64,000 bases of DNA from JAUVXJ01 sp964433755. GTDB taxonomy: Bacteria; Chloroflexota; Anaerolineae; UBA7937; B3-Chlor. The notes below the pieces were generated by a model. That model ran no database searches and was not told where the DNA came from. It saw nothing but the letters and a program-made list of their open reading frames with translations. A program made the position numbers and the translations under genes. Positions within the stretch are counted from its first letter, which is position 1. Every line of letters starts with the position of its first letter. Shown here one piece after another: positions 53,651-61,438 of the stretch. The stretch covers positions 992,001 through 1,056,000 of the forward strand of contig CAYSSR010000001.1 of assembly GCA_964433755.1 (NCBI GenBank), read 5' to 3'.

Positions 53651-55510
53651 ATGGAAAAGGCTGGCTGGCAAGAGCGATACGCTCAGAAGCTGAAGACAGC
53701 GCGGCGGGCAGTGAGCGTCATCAAGCGCGGGGATAGTGTGTTCATTGGGTCTGGCGCGGCGGTGCCCCAGGCCCTGGTCGAGGAGCTCGCGGCCATGTCT
53801 ATGGAGTTCGCGGACAACGAGATCGTCCATCTGTGGACTCTGGGTTTGGTGCCCTCGACGCAGCCCAAGTTCAAGTACCAGTTTCGCCACAATGCGTTCT
53901 TCGTCGGCGAGGGTGTGAGGGACGCGGTGTCCGAGGGACGCGCCGACTACACGCCCATCTTCCTTTCGGAGATACCGAAGCTCTTCGTTTCTGGCCGGAT
54001 GCATCTGGACGTAGCCCTGATACACGTGACTCCGCCCAACGAGCATGGGTTCTGTAGCTATGGGGTCTCGGTGGACATAGTCAAGCCCGCCGCCGAATCG
54101 GCGGACTACGTGATCGCACAGGTCAACCCCCAGATGCCGTGGACTCTGGGAGACAGTTTCATTCACGTCGAGGACATTGACGTGCTAGTGGAGCACGACG
54201 CTCCCATTCCAGAGCTTTCATACCCTGAGGCGGATGACGTCGCCCGGGAGATCGGAAAGAACATAGCCCGGCTGATCGATGATGGCTCCACCCTGCAAAT
54301 GGGAATCGGCACCATCCCCGATTCGATCCTGGCCTCTCTGCACGACAAGAAGGATCTCGGCGTACATACTGAGATGCTTTCGGACGGAGTGATCGACCTG
54401 GTTGAGGCAGGAGTGCTGACCAATGACAAGAAGACCCTCCATCGAGGGAAGATGATAGCCAGCTTCGTCATGGGTACGAGACGCCTCTACGACTGGGTCG
54501 ACCAGAATCCATTCATCGAGTTTCACCCTTCGGACTACGTCAACGATCCCTTCGTGGTCAGTCAGAATGACAACATGGTGGCCATCAACTCGGCGTTGGA
54601 GGTGGACCTTACCGGACAGGTCTGCTCGGACTCGATCGGGTACCTATTCTACAGTGGCATAGGCGGCCAGGTGGACATGATCCGTGGTGCGGCCCGGTCC
54701 AAGGGTGGCAAGCCAATCATCGCTCTGCCCGCCACGGCGAAGGAGGGTTCCAGATCGAGAATAGTCTCTCGCCTGTCTGAGGGCGCCGGGGTCGTGACCA
54801 CACGAGGCGACGTGCACTACCTGGTTACAGAATACGGCGTCGCGTACCTGCACGGCAAGAACATCCGCGAACGGGCGCTGGCCCTCATCAACATCGCGCA
54901 CCCCGACTTCCGCAAGGAGTTGCTGGAGCAAGCCAAGATCCGCAAGTACGCTTTCGTGGACCAGTTGCCGCCTCTTGGAGTCTACCCCGTCGAACTGGAG
55001 AAACGGGTCACTGTGCGGGACGGCACAGAGTTACTCCTTCGGCCCATCAAGCCCACGGACGAGCGTCTGGAACAGGAATTGCTGTACTCACTGTCCGATC
55101 AGAGCATCTATCTGCGCTTCTTCAGCACCATGACCACGTTTCCTCACGAGAGGGTGCAATACTACACCACAGTTGACTACAACGAGCACATGGCCATCGT
55201 GGCCATCGCGGAACGCGAAGGCGAAGAGCAGATGGTTGGAGTCGGCAGGTACATTAAGCAGAAGGACTCGGACATGGCCGAGCTTGCGCTGCTCGTCCGA
55301 GACGACTGGCAGGGCAAAGGTGTGGGCGCGTTGATGCACGAGTACCTGGAGCAGATCGCACGCGCGCACAACATAGGTGGCTTCAAGGGCGAGGTGTTGG
55401 AGCAGAACAAGCGTGCGCTTCACGTGTTCACGAAGCTGGGTCGGAAGGCGGAAACACAGTACGAAGATGGTGTGTACACGGTCAGCTACAGGTTCGATGA
55501 GGAATCATGA
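53651..55510 (+). CDS. Acetyl-CoA hydrolase/transferase fused to a C-terminal GNAT acetyltransferase
   Basis: A 619-residue fusion. Residues 1-445 form a class I CoA-transferase related to acetyl-CoA hydrolase and 4-hydroxybutyrate CoA-transferase: VFIGSGAAVPQALV (29-42), HVTPPNEHGF (125-134), QMGIGTIPDSI (216-226) and the catalytic Glu241 in HTEMLSDG. Residues about 452-615 are a GNAT domain with acetyl-CoA loop QGKGVGALM (554-562). The GNAT part may acetylate and regulate the CoA-transferase part or an acyl-CoA enzyme, as in Pat-type fusions (inference). ATG 53651 has GGAAGGGG upstream. Confidence 0.92.
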   Translation: MEKAGWQERYAQKLKTARRAVSVIKRGDSVFIGSGAAVPQALVEELAAMSMEFADNEIVHLWTLGLVPSTQPKFKYQFRHNAFFVGEGVRDAVSEGRADYTPIFLSEIPKLFVSGRMHLDVALIHVTPPNEHGFCSYGVSVDIVKPAAESADYVIAQVNPQMPWTLGDSFIHVEDIDVLVEHDAPIPELSYPEADDVAREIGKNIARLIDDGSTLQMGIGTIPDSILASLHDKKDLGVHTEMLSDGVIDLVEAGVLTNDKKTLHRGKMIASFVMGTRRLYDWVDQNPFIEFHPSDYVNDPFVVSQNDNMVAINSALEVDLTGQVCSDSIGYLFYSGIGGQVDMIRGAARSKGGKPIIALPATAKEGSRSRIVSRLSEGAGVVTTRGDVHYLVTEYGVAYLHGKNIRERALALINIAHPDFRKELLEQAKIRKYAFVDQLPPLGVYPVELEKRVTVRDGTELLLRPIKPTDERLEQELLYSLSDQSIYLRFFSTMTTFPHERVQYYTTVDYNEHMAIVAIAEREGEEQMVGVGRYIKQKDSDMAELALLVRDDWQGKGVGALMHEYLEQIARAHNIGGFKGEVLEQNKRALHVFTKLGRKAETQYEDGVYTVSYRFDEES

Positions 55511-55763
55511 GCGTGGTTGGAGTCCCCTCCCCGATCCCCTGCCCCGCAGAGTTGGGCAACCAAGAGTGCTCCAGAAAGTAATGCACCGTCATGTTCCACA
55601 GCGAGACCACCTGGAATCCTGGTCCACAAGCGCGGCCTCGGCGGCGGTGCCAGGGCGGGGGCCCGTGCGACGCCGTACTCCTAGTGCGGCATTCCCGGCG
55701 TGAGTCTGCCAGGTCACGTTGTGACGACGACTGGACTTGTTGACGAAAGGAGACACTGAGGGG

Positions 55764-58205
55764 ATGAAAGTCAGAGAACTACGGCCGGAGGAACTCAGGC
55801 GCACCTGCGACCCGAGCCAGTTCTCCTTCAAATCGACGGCCGAGTTGGCAGAGTTGTCCGAGATCATCGGGCAGGAGAGGGCCGCCACCGCCATAGACTT
55901 CGGCATACAGATCCCCTGTGAGGGATACAACATCTACGCGCTGGGACCTAGTGGCTCGGGACGGGCCACAGTGATCAAGGACTTCTTGCTGAGGAAGGCC
56001 GCCGCCAGGACCGCGCCGGACTGCTGGGCGTACGTGAACAACTTCGAGGACCCCTATCAGCCTCACGCACTTCGGTTGCCTGCGGGTACAGGCTGCGCGA
56101 TCAGCGAAGAGGTGGACTCACTTCTGGACGATCTCGAGGCCGAGCTGCCACGTGCGTTTGAGACCGAGCAGTATCAGGAGCATTTCAATCGTATAGGTCG
56201 TCAACTGGAGGAGGCGAGAAACGGCAGGTTGAGCAAGCTCGAGGCCCAGATGATCGAGCGCGGCTTCGCCCTGCTGAGGACACCGATGGGTCTGGTGATC
56301 GCCCCGGTGTTGAGTGGTGAAGTGGTCAGTCGTGAGCAGTACGACAAACTACCTGCGGAGAAGCGGTCGGAGCTGGAGAAGCATCGCCCCGAGCTTCAGG
56401 GCGAGCTGGAAAAGGCGCTTCGCGAGGTACGGGGCCTGGAGAGAGCGGCCAAGAGTGAGCTTCGCAAACTGGACCAGGATACCGCGGACTATACCATTGG
56501 GCACCACTTTGAGAGCCTGCGGTCCAAGTATGCAGACATAGAGGGACTGATACGGTTCCTGGATGATGTGCAGAAGGATATCCTGTCCAAAGTCGAGCAG
56601 TTCAAGAAGCCGGCATCGTCGGGTGAAGGAGACTCTTCAGCGCTGGCGACGGGTCCGTTTGCCTTCATGGCACGTTTCAGAAGATCCCCTTTCGACAAGT
56701 ACAGGATCAACATCATCGTCGACAATAGCGATGTAGAGGGCGCACCGGTGGTTGAGGAGAGCAACCCGAACTACCACAACCTCGTGGGTCGCATCGAACA
56801 CCGCGCAGAGTTCGGAACACTGGTCACGGACTACAGTGCCATCAAGGCAGGCGCTCTCCACAGGGCTAACGGCGGTTACCTGATCGTGGAGGCCCTTGAC
56901 CTGCTCAGGAACACCATGGCCTGGGAGGGCCTCAAGCGCGCGTTGCGGAACCGAGAGATCAAGATCGAGGAGTTGGCACAGCAACTGGGGCTCGTGGCCA
57001 CCGCCACGCTGGCCCCCGAGGCAATCCCGCTGGACGTCAAAGTGGTGTTGATAGGCGATCCCAACACCTACTACCTCCTCTACAACTTGGACGAAGACTT
57101 CCAGGAGCTGTTCAAGGTGAAGGCAGACTTCGCTGGGGACATGGACTGGACTTCGGAGAACCTGGAGAAAGTGGCCCTCTTCGTACATGATCGCTGCAAG
57201 GAAGGGGAGCTGAGGCATTTCGAACCAGGTGCTGTGGCCAGAGTCGCGGAGCACGCTGCCCGTATGGTGGAGGACCAGGAGAGACTTAGCACGAGATTCG
57301 GCCTCATCAAGGACGTGGTCCACGAGGCCAACTATTGGGCTGGGCAGAACGGCCACGAGCATGTGACGGGAGAGGACGTTGGACACGCCATCGAACAGAA
57401 GGTGTATCGAGCCAACCAGATCGAAGAGAGGCTACGCGAGCAGATCGAGCGGGGCCTGCTCATGGTAGATGTGGATGGCGAGGTAGTCGGGCAGGTCAAC
57501 GGGCTCTCCATCATCAACCTGGGCGACTACTACTTCGGGAGGCCCTCCCGCATCACCGCTCAGACGTTCATGGGCCGCGCCGGCGTCATCAATATCGAAC
57601 GCGAGGCCAAGATGAGCGGCAAGATCCACGACAAAGGGGTGATGATCCTCTCAGGCTACCTGGGCGGCAAGTACGCTCAGGACAAGCCTTTGAACCTCTC
57701 TGCCAGCATCTGCTTCGAGCAGTCGTACGGGGCGGTTGAGGGCGACAGTGCCTCGTCTACGGAACTCTATGCTCTGCTCTCGCGACTCTCCGACCTTCCC
57801 ATCAAGCAAGGTATTGCGGTGACTGGCTCTGTGAATCAAAGAGGCGAGATCCAGCCGGTGGGAGGTGTCACCAAGAAAGTCGAAGGGTTCTTCGATGTGT
57901 GCCTCGTGAAGGGGCTTACGGGTACCCAGGGTGTGATCGTTCCTGAGCAGAACGTGAAGACCTTGATGCTGCGTGACGACGTGGTGGAAGCCGTCCGCGA
58001 CGGCCAGTTCCACGTGTACCCCGTGGAGGTCATTGACGAAGGGATAGCTATACTCACGGGCTGCGAGGCTGGGGAGCGACAGGAAGACGGTGCCTACCCT
58101 GAAGGCACAGTCAACTTCCTGGTCAACGCACAGCTCGAGGAGCTTGCCAAGAAGCTGCGGGAGTTCGCCAGGAAGAACGAAGAGGAGAAGGGAGAGAACT
58201 CCTAA
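55764..58205 (+). CDS. Lon-like ATP-dependent protease (LonB/AAA_32 type)
   Basis: An 813-residue protease. Near the N-terminus is a P-loop-like YALGPSGSGRATVIKDFL (58-75) in which the usual Walker lysine is Arg. A long helical insertion (about 115-300) precedes the AAA core. The C-terminal Lon protease domain has Ser662 (EGDSAS) and Lys705 (GGVTKKVEGF), 43 residues apart as in E. coli Lon. ATG 55764 has GGAGA/GAGGGG close upstream. Its TAA overlaps the stop of the opposite lipoprotein gene. Soluble rather than membrane-bound, since no TM helix is visible. Confidence 0.9.
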   Translation: MKVRELRPEELRRTCDPSQFSFKSTAELAELSEIIGQERAATAIDFGIQIPCEGYNIYALGPSGSGRATVIKDFLLRKAAARTAPDCWAYVNNFEDPYQPHALRLPAGTGCAISEEVDSLLDDLEAELPRAFETEQYQEHFNRIGRQLEEARNGRLSKLEAQMIERGFALLRTPMGLVIAPVLSGEVVSREQYDKLPAEKRSELEKHRPELQGELEKALREVRGLERAAKSELRKLDQDTADYTIGHHFESLRSKYADIEGLIRFLDDVQKDILSKVEQFKKPASSGEGDSSALATGPFAFMARFRRSPFDKYRINIIVDNSDVEGAPVVEESNPNYHNLVGRIEHRAEFGTLVTDYSAIKAGALHRANGGYLIVEALDLLRNTMAWEGLKRALRNREIKIEELAQQLGLVATATLAPEAIPLDVKVVLIGDPNTYYLLYNLDEDFQELFKVKADFAGDMDWTSENLEKVALFVHDRCKEGELRHFEPGAVARVAEHAARMVEDQERLSTRFGLIKDVVHEANYWAGQNGHEHVTGEDVGHAIEQKVYRANQIEERLREQIERGLLMVDVDGEVVGQVNGLSIINLGDYYFGRPSRITAQTFMGRAGVINIEREAKMSGKIHDKGVMILSGYLGGKYAQDKPLNLSASICFEQSYGAVEGDSASSTELYALLSRLSDLPIKQGIAVTGSVNQRGEIQPVGGVTKKVEGFFDVCLVKGLTGTQGVIVPEQNVKTLMLRDDVVEAVRDGQFHVYPVEVIDEGIAILTGCEAGERQEDGAYPEGTVNFLVNAQLEELAKKLREFARKNEEEKGENS

Positions 58206-58939
58206 TCGTCCACGGAGATCAAGCCCTCCACCTGCACGCTGCAGGTCTCGACGTCGCCGGCCACGTGGCCCACGGTGACCAGGAACTCAGACGATTCTCC
58301 AGCCCCTACATATCGGCTCTCCGGCCTGCCGGTGGCAATGGCCACGGTCCTCCCATCCCCGTCGCGGCAACTGACGACGAGGGTCACTGACTCCGCGTCT
58401 GTGTCTGTGTCGTTGTGGACCTCTCCCAGCACCTCGTATGGGACCCACTCGCCGACCCTGGTCTGCAAATCGGCGATCTCCAGATGCCCCTGGACGAGCT
58501 CGGGGAGGTAGTCGGCTTCGTGTGCGCCAACGTTGATCTCGTAGCTGGCGAAATCCGGAGAGGATAGGAAGAACACCACCAGCACCGGTGCCGACGCGCC
58601 CGGCTCCAGTATGTCCAGCCTGGCGTACCCCGTCTGAGAGACCAGAAGTTGACCTTCTGCGTCGCGCAGCTTGACCGTAGCCCACACTCGCTCTGTGGGG
58701 ATCTCGTTGGTGTTCCTGACCTCGAAAAGGAACCGTGTGCTGCCTACTGAGTCCTGGTAGACAGTCTCACCAGAGGTCTCGAAGGTCAGCAACGGGGTCG
58801 GGGTTGGAGACGGCCTGGCCACGAGGGTGGGAGTGGGCTCCCTGGAGGGGATGGCCTCCGGAGCGACTTGCCCGCCCCCGCAGGCGCAGACCAGAGCTCC
58901 TAGCACAAGCAAGGGAAGGACGGTCAGGCGCTCAGACAT
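58202..58939 (-). CDS. Lipoprotein of unknown function, FxLYD-like domain
   Basis: A 245-residue exported protein with a signal and lipobox-like VCAC at about 17-20, a Pro/Thr/Ser stalk (about 25-50) and beta-rich domains. The last ~90 residues (VPYEVLGEVHNDTDTDAESV...) resemble FxLYD domains, which decorate Gram-positive-type and Chloroflexota surface proteins. ATG 58939 lies seven bases after trmD with GAGAGG close upstream. The upstream part of the longer frame is trmD in another frame. Function unknown. Confidence 0.75.
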   Translation of the reverse strand: MSERLTVLPLLVLGALVCACGGGQVAPEAIPSREPTPTLVARPSPTPTPLLTFETSGETVYQDSVGSTRFLFEVRNTNEIPTERVWATVKLRDAEGQLLVSQTGYARLDILEPGASAPVLVVFFLSSPDFASYEINVGAHEADYLPELVQGHLEIADLQTRVGEWVPYEVLGEVHNDTDTDAESVTLVVSCRDGDGRTVAIATGRPESRYVGAGESSEFLVTVGHVAGDVETCSVQVEGLISVDD

Positions 58940-58946
58940 TCGCCTC

Positions 58947-59687
58947 TCAGCCACCATCGCGCTCGAGCGTCTGGAGGAAGGAAAGGTCTTCCTCGGTGAG
59001 GTCAGCTCCCTCGAGCAGATCCGGACGCCGTTCGTAGGTCCTTCGCAGGGCCTGCTGCCGCCTCCACAGAGCGACCGCGGCATGGTTCCCGGAGACAAGG
59101 ACTTCCGGGACACCGTGGCCTCTGAAGACCGCCGGACGCGTGTACTGGGGGTGTTCGAGCAGACCGTCGGCGTGGGAATCCTGCCGCGTGGCCTTGGGGT
59201 CTCCGAGGACCCCTGGGATGAGCCGTGTAACGGCGTCTACGATGACCATGGCAGGGATCTCTCCACCCGTCAGCACGTAGTCGCCGATAGAGATCTCGTC
59301 GCTGACCAGATGCTCTCGCACGCGCTCGTCCACTCCTTCGTAGCGTCCGCAGATGAGCATCACCCTGGCGTGGGTCGCAAGCTCCCAGGCCACAGTCTGC
59401 GTGAACAGACGGCCCTGAGGGCTGAGGAGCACTATGGGCACGGACTCGGCCGGATCCGATTCCAGTATCGCCTCCACTGCCTGGAAGATGGGTTCCGGCT
59501 TCAAGACCATGCCCCCGCCGCCCGCGTAGGGAGTGTCATCAGTGACGTGGTGCTTGTCTGTGGCGTGTTCGCGGATGTCGTGGATGGCGATGGACACCAG
59601 GCCCTGGGCGATGGCGCGCTTCACCATGCTCTCCTGGAAGGGGCCCTCGAACATCTGGGGGAAGAGCGTCAAGATGTCGAAATGCAT
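58947..59687 (-). CDS. trmD: tRNA (guanine-N1)-methyltransferase TrmD
   Basis: A 246-residue SPOUT enzyme making m1G37, which prevents frameshifting. The AdoMet trefoil knot contains LLSPQGRLFTQ, LICGRYEGVDERV and EISIGDYVLTGGE. The N-terminus MHFDILTLFPQMFEG is typical. It is separated here from its usual partners rpsP, rimM and rplS, being followed only by the lipoprotein gene. Confidence 0.96.
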   Translation of the reverse strand: MHFDILTLFPQMFEGPFQESMVKRAIAQGLVSIAIHDIREHATDKHHVTDDTPYAGGGGMVLKPEPIFQAVEAILESDPAESVPIVLLSPQGRLFTQTVAWELATHARVMLICGRYEGVDERVREHLVSDEISIGDYVLTGGEIPAMVIVDAVTRLIPGVLGDPKATRQDSHADGLLEHPQYTRPAVFRGHGVPEVLVSGNHAAVALWRRQQALRRTYERRPDLLEGADLTEEDLSFLQTLERDGG

Positions 59688-59710
59688 ACTTGCGTCCTCC
59701 GTCGGGTGAG

Positions 59711-59739
59711 ATTGTACTGTATCGGTCGTGGCACTTCAA
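59711..59739 (-). promoter_or_regulatory. Promoter of trmD
   Basis: The minus strand has TTGAAG (59739-59734), 17 bases and TACAAT (59716-59711), about 24 bases before the trmD ATG. Confidence 0.65.
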
Positions 59740-59920
59740 CCAACTAACGGTCTGTCCTTCTTGTGTGTTGGCGACCATGTGTACGAACAAGCCGGGCTGG
59801 CATGCAGCGTGTCCTGATCTCCGCCCAGTGGGATGGGGAGACCAGTGTTGTGCGGCGTCGGCGAAGACGGATGCCTGTGACCAGGGGATCACCATGTCCA
59901 GTGTGCGTCGGTCCCGATTC

Positions 59921-59949
59921 TTGCTCAGGCCTCCGGCGCATGATATAAT
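59921..59949 (+). promoter_or_regulatory. Promoter of the zinc-ribbon gene run
   Basis: TTGCTC (59921-59926), 17 bases and TATAAT (59944-59949) with TGA just before the -10 (extended -10). The ATG at 59970 is 21 bases downstream. Confidence 0.75.
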
Positions 59950-59969
59950 AGCACGCTTGGAGATCGGGA

Positions 59970-60338
59970 ATGGCTGTCGAGTGGAAATGCCTCGAGTGTG
60001 GATACATGAATGAGCCCCAAGCGGCCTTCTGTGGGAACTGTGGAAGCCCGCTCAGGAGGCCCAGACGGCAGATGGCTCCGCCGTCCACACTTCCCGAAGA
60101 GATAGGTCCGATTGTCCGCCGGGGAGACAAGACCGGAGGCAACCCGTCTCCACAGCAGTCGGGCTCGCAGTCTCCCAGGGAGTGCCCAAGTTGTCACTGC
60201 CCGGCGCAGGAGGAGGACGTGTTCTGTAGGCGCTGTGGGGCAAGCCTGATAGTGAGAGCGCTTTACTGCAAGCGGTGCGGGGACGCCGTGGACCCGGACG
60301 AGAGCTTCTGTAACCGCTGTGGACTCCCTTTGGGGTGA
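59970..60338 (+). CDS. Multi-zinc-ribbon protein (122 aa)
   Basis: A 122-residue soluble protein with repeated zinc knuckles. A RanBP2-like WKCLECGYMNEP..FCGNCGSPL lies at 5-28. After a disordered linker come CPSCHCPAQEEDVFCRRCGASL and YCKRCGDAVDPDESFCNRCGLPL: six CxxC pairs, about three zinc sites. Such DZANK/zinc-ribbon proteins are usually adaptors. GGAG lies seven bases before the ATG. It precedes two membrane paralogues on the same strand (30 bases to the next), so may act with them. Confidence 0.82.
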   Translation: MAVEWKCLECGYMNEPQAAFCGNCGSPLRRPRRQMAPPSTLPEEIGPIVRRGDKTGGNPSPQQSGSQSPRECPSCHCPAQEEDVFCRRCGASLIVRALYCKRCGDAVDPDESFCNRCGLPLG

Positions 60339-60367
60339 GTCGCGAGGTATCGGCGAGGAGGGGAGCG

Positions 60368-61327
60368 ATGAGAGTCGAAGACATTCATAAGCTGTTCCGC
60401 GAGTTGAAGGCGGAAGCAGAAGCTGGGACGATCACCGAGGAGGAGTTCGAGGGTCGGGTCAGGGATCTACTGTATCGGGACGAGGAAGGGAGATACTGGA
60501 CCATCGGCGCCCAGACGGAGAAGTGGTACCGGTACGAGGCGGGCGAGTGGGTCCAGGACTCGCCACCGGCAACGCTGGAACGTGCGGAGGAAGAGGAGAG
60601 TGCCCCGCAGAAGAAGGCTGAAGCAACAACTCCTGATAGGAAATCACGGTTCAGCAGGCGTCTGGTCATCGGTGCGGTGGCCGCGGCCTTCGTGGTGTGT
60701 CCCCTGCTGGCAGCCCTTGCCGCGTACCAGCTTGGCATGATGGCGTCCGGGGTTCCTGGCGCAACGTACAGCCCCACGCCTTCCGCCGATGCGACGGGGA
60801 CACCCATCGTTGCGCCGTCGCCGTCCCCAGCACCGACCGATACCCCGCCAAGCCCGACCGAAGAGCCGAGCTCTCCCGAGGCGGAGGCGACGCCCACAGA
60901 GCCCAGCCCTTCACCTACGCGAGAGCCGACCTCGACTTCGACGCCGGCGCCGTCTCCAACACCTGAGGCAACGGCATCGGTTATACACGCAGCACCCACC
61001 TTGGTGTTCCCTGAGGACGGAGCACAATTCGGTCCACGCTACGAGGCGGTTCTGGAGTGGGAACCAGTTCCTGGTCTGGGGGAGGATGAGTACTACCACG
61101 TCGAAGTCTGCTGGAACGACTGTACTGTCCCCTGGGGGGCCTACGTGCGCGACGCAACATCGACTTTTCCGTCGTCCCCGGGTTTCTATCGGGGCGAGGC
61201 CGTGGACGACAGGTACGAGTGGCACGTCACCGTCAGAAGGCAGCAGGGCCAGCAGCCTGAAGGCCCTTCGGATCCAGCCACGAGCCCTCCGAGCGAGACC
61301 TGGGTATTTCTCCTCCCCGAGAGCTAG
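60368..61327 (+). CDS. Single-pass membrane protein with SHOCT-like N-terminal module and Pro/Thr/Ser-rich stalk
   Basis: A 319-residue protein. Residues about 5-65 (IHKLFRELKAEAEAGTITEEEFE...GRYWTIGAQTEKWYRYEAG.W) form a cytoplasmic module: a SHOCT-like helix pair followed by an aromatic W-x-I-G...W-Y-x-Y motif. One TM helix follows (about 98-120), then a ~75-residue stalk rich in P, T, S and E, and a C-terminal beta domain. The N-terminal module recurs in the next gene. ATG 60368 has AGGAGGGGAG just upstream; GTG 60335 is possible. Function unknown. Confidence 0.75.
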   Translation: MRVEDIHKLFRELKAEAEAGTITEEEFEGRVRDLLYRDEEGRYWTIGAQTEKWYRYEAGEWVQDSPPATLERAEEEESAPQKKAEATTPDRKSRFSRRLVIGAVAAAFVVCPLLAALAAYQLGMMASGVPGATYSPTPSADATGTPIVAPSPSPAPTDTPPSPTEEPSSPEAEATPTEPSPSPTREPTSTSTPAPSPTPEATASVIHAAPTLVFPEDGAQFGPRYEAVLEWEPVPGLGEDEYYHVEVCWNDCTVPWGAYVRDATSTFPSSPGFYRGEAVDDRYEWHVTVRRQQGQQPEGPSDPATSPPSETWVFLLPES

Positions 61328-61438
61328 AGGAGTACCCCTCTCACTGGCTTGAGGCGGAGGCGGCTCGATAAAAGCGCTGATGCGAGATGGCAGCACACGG
61401 ACCCCAGGGTGCTTTGTGAGGAACTAGGGAGGCATCTC

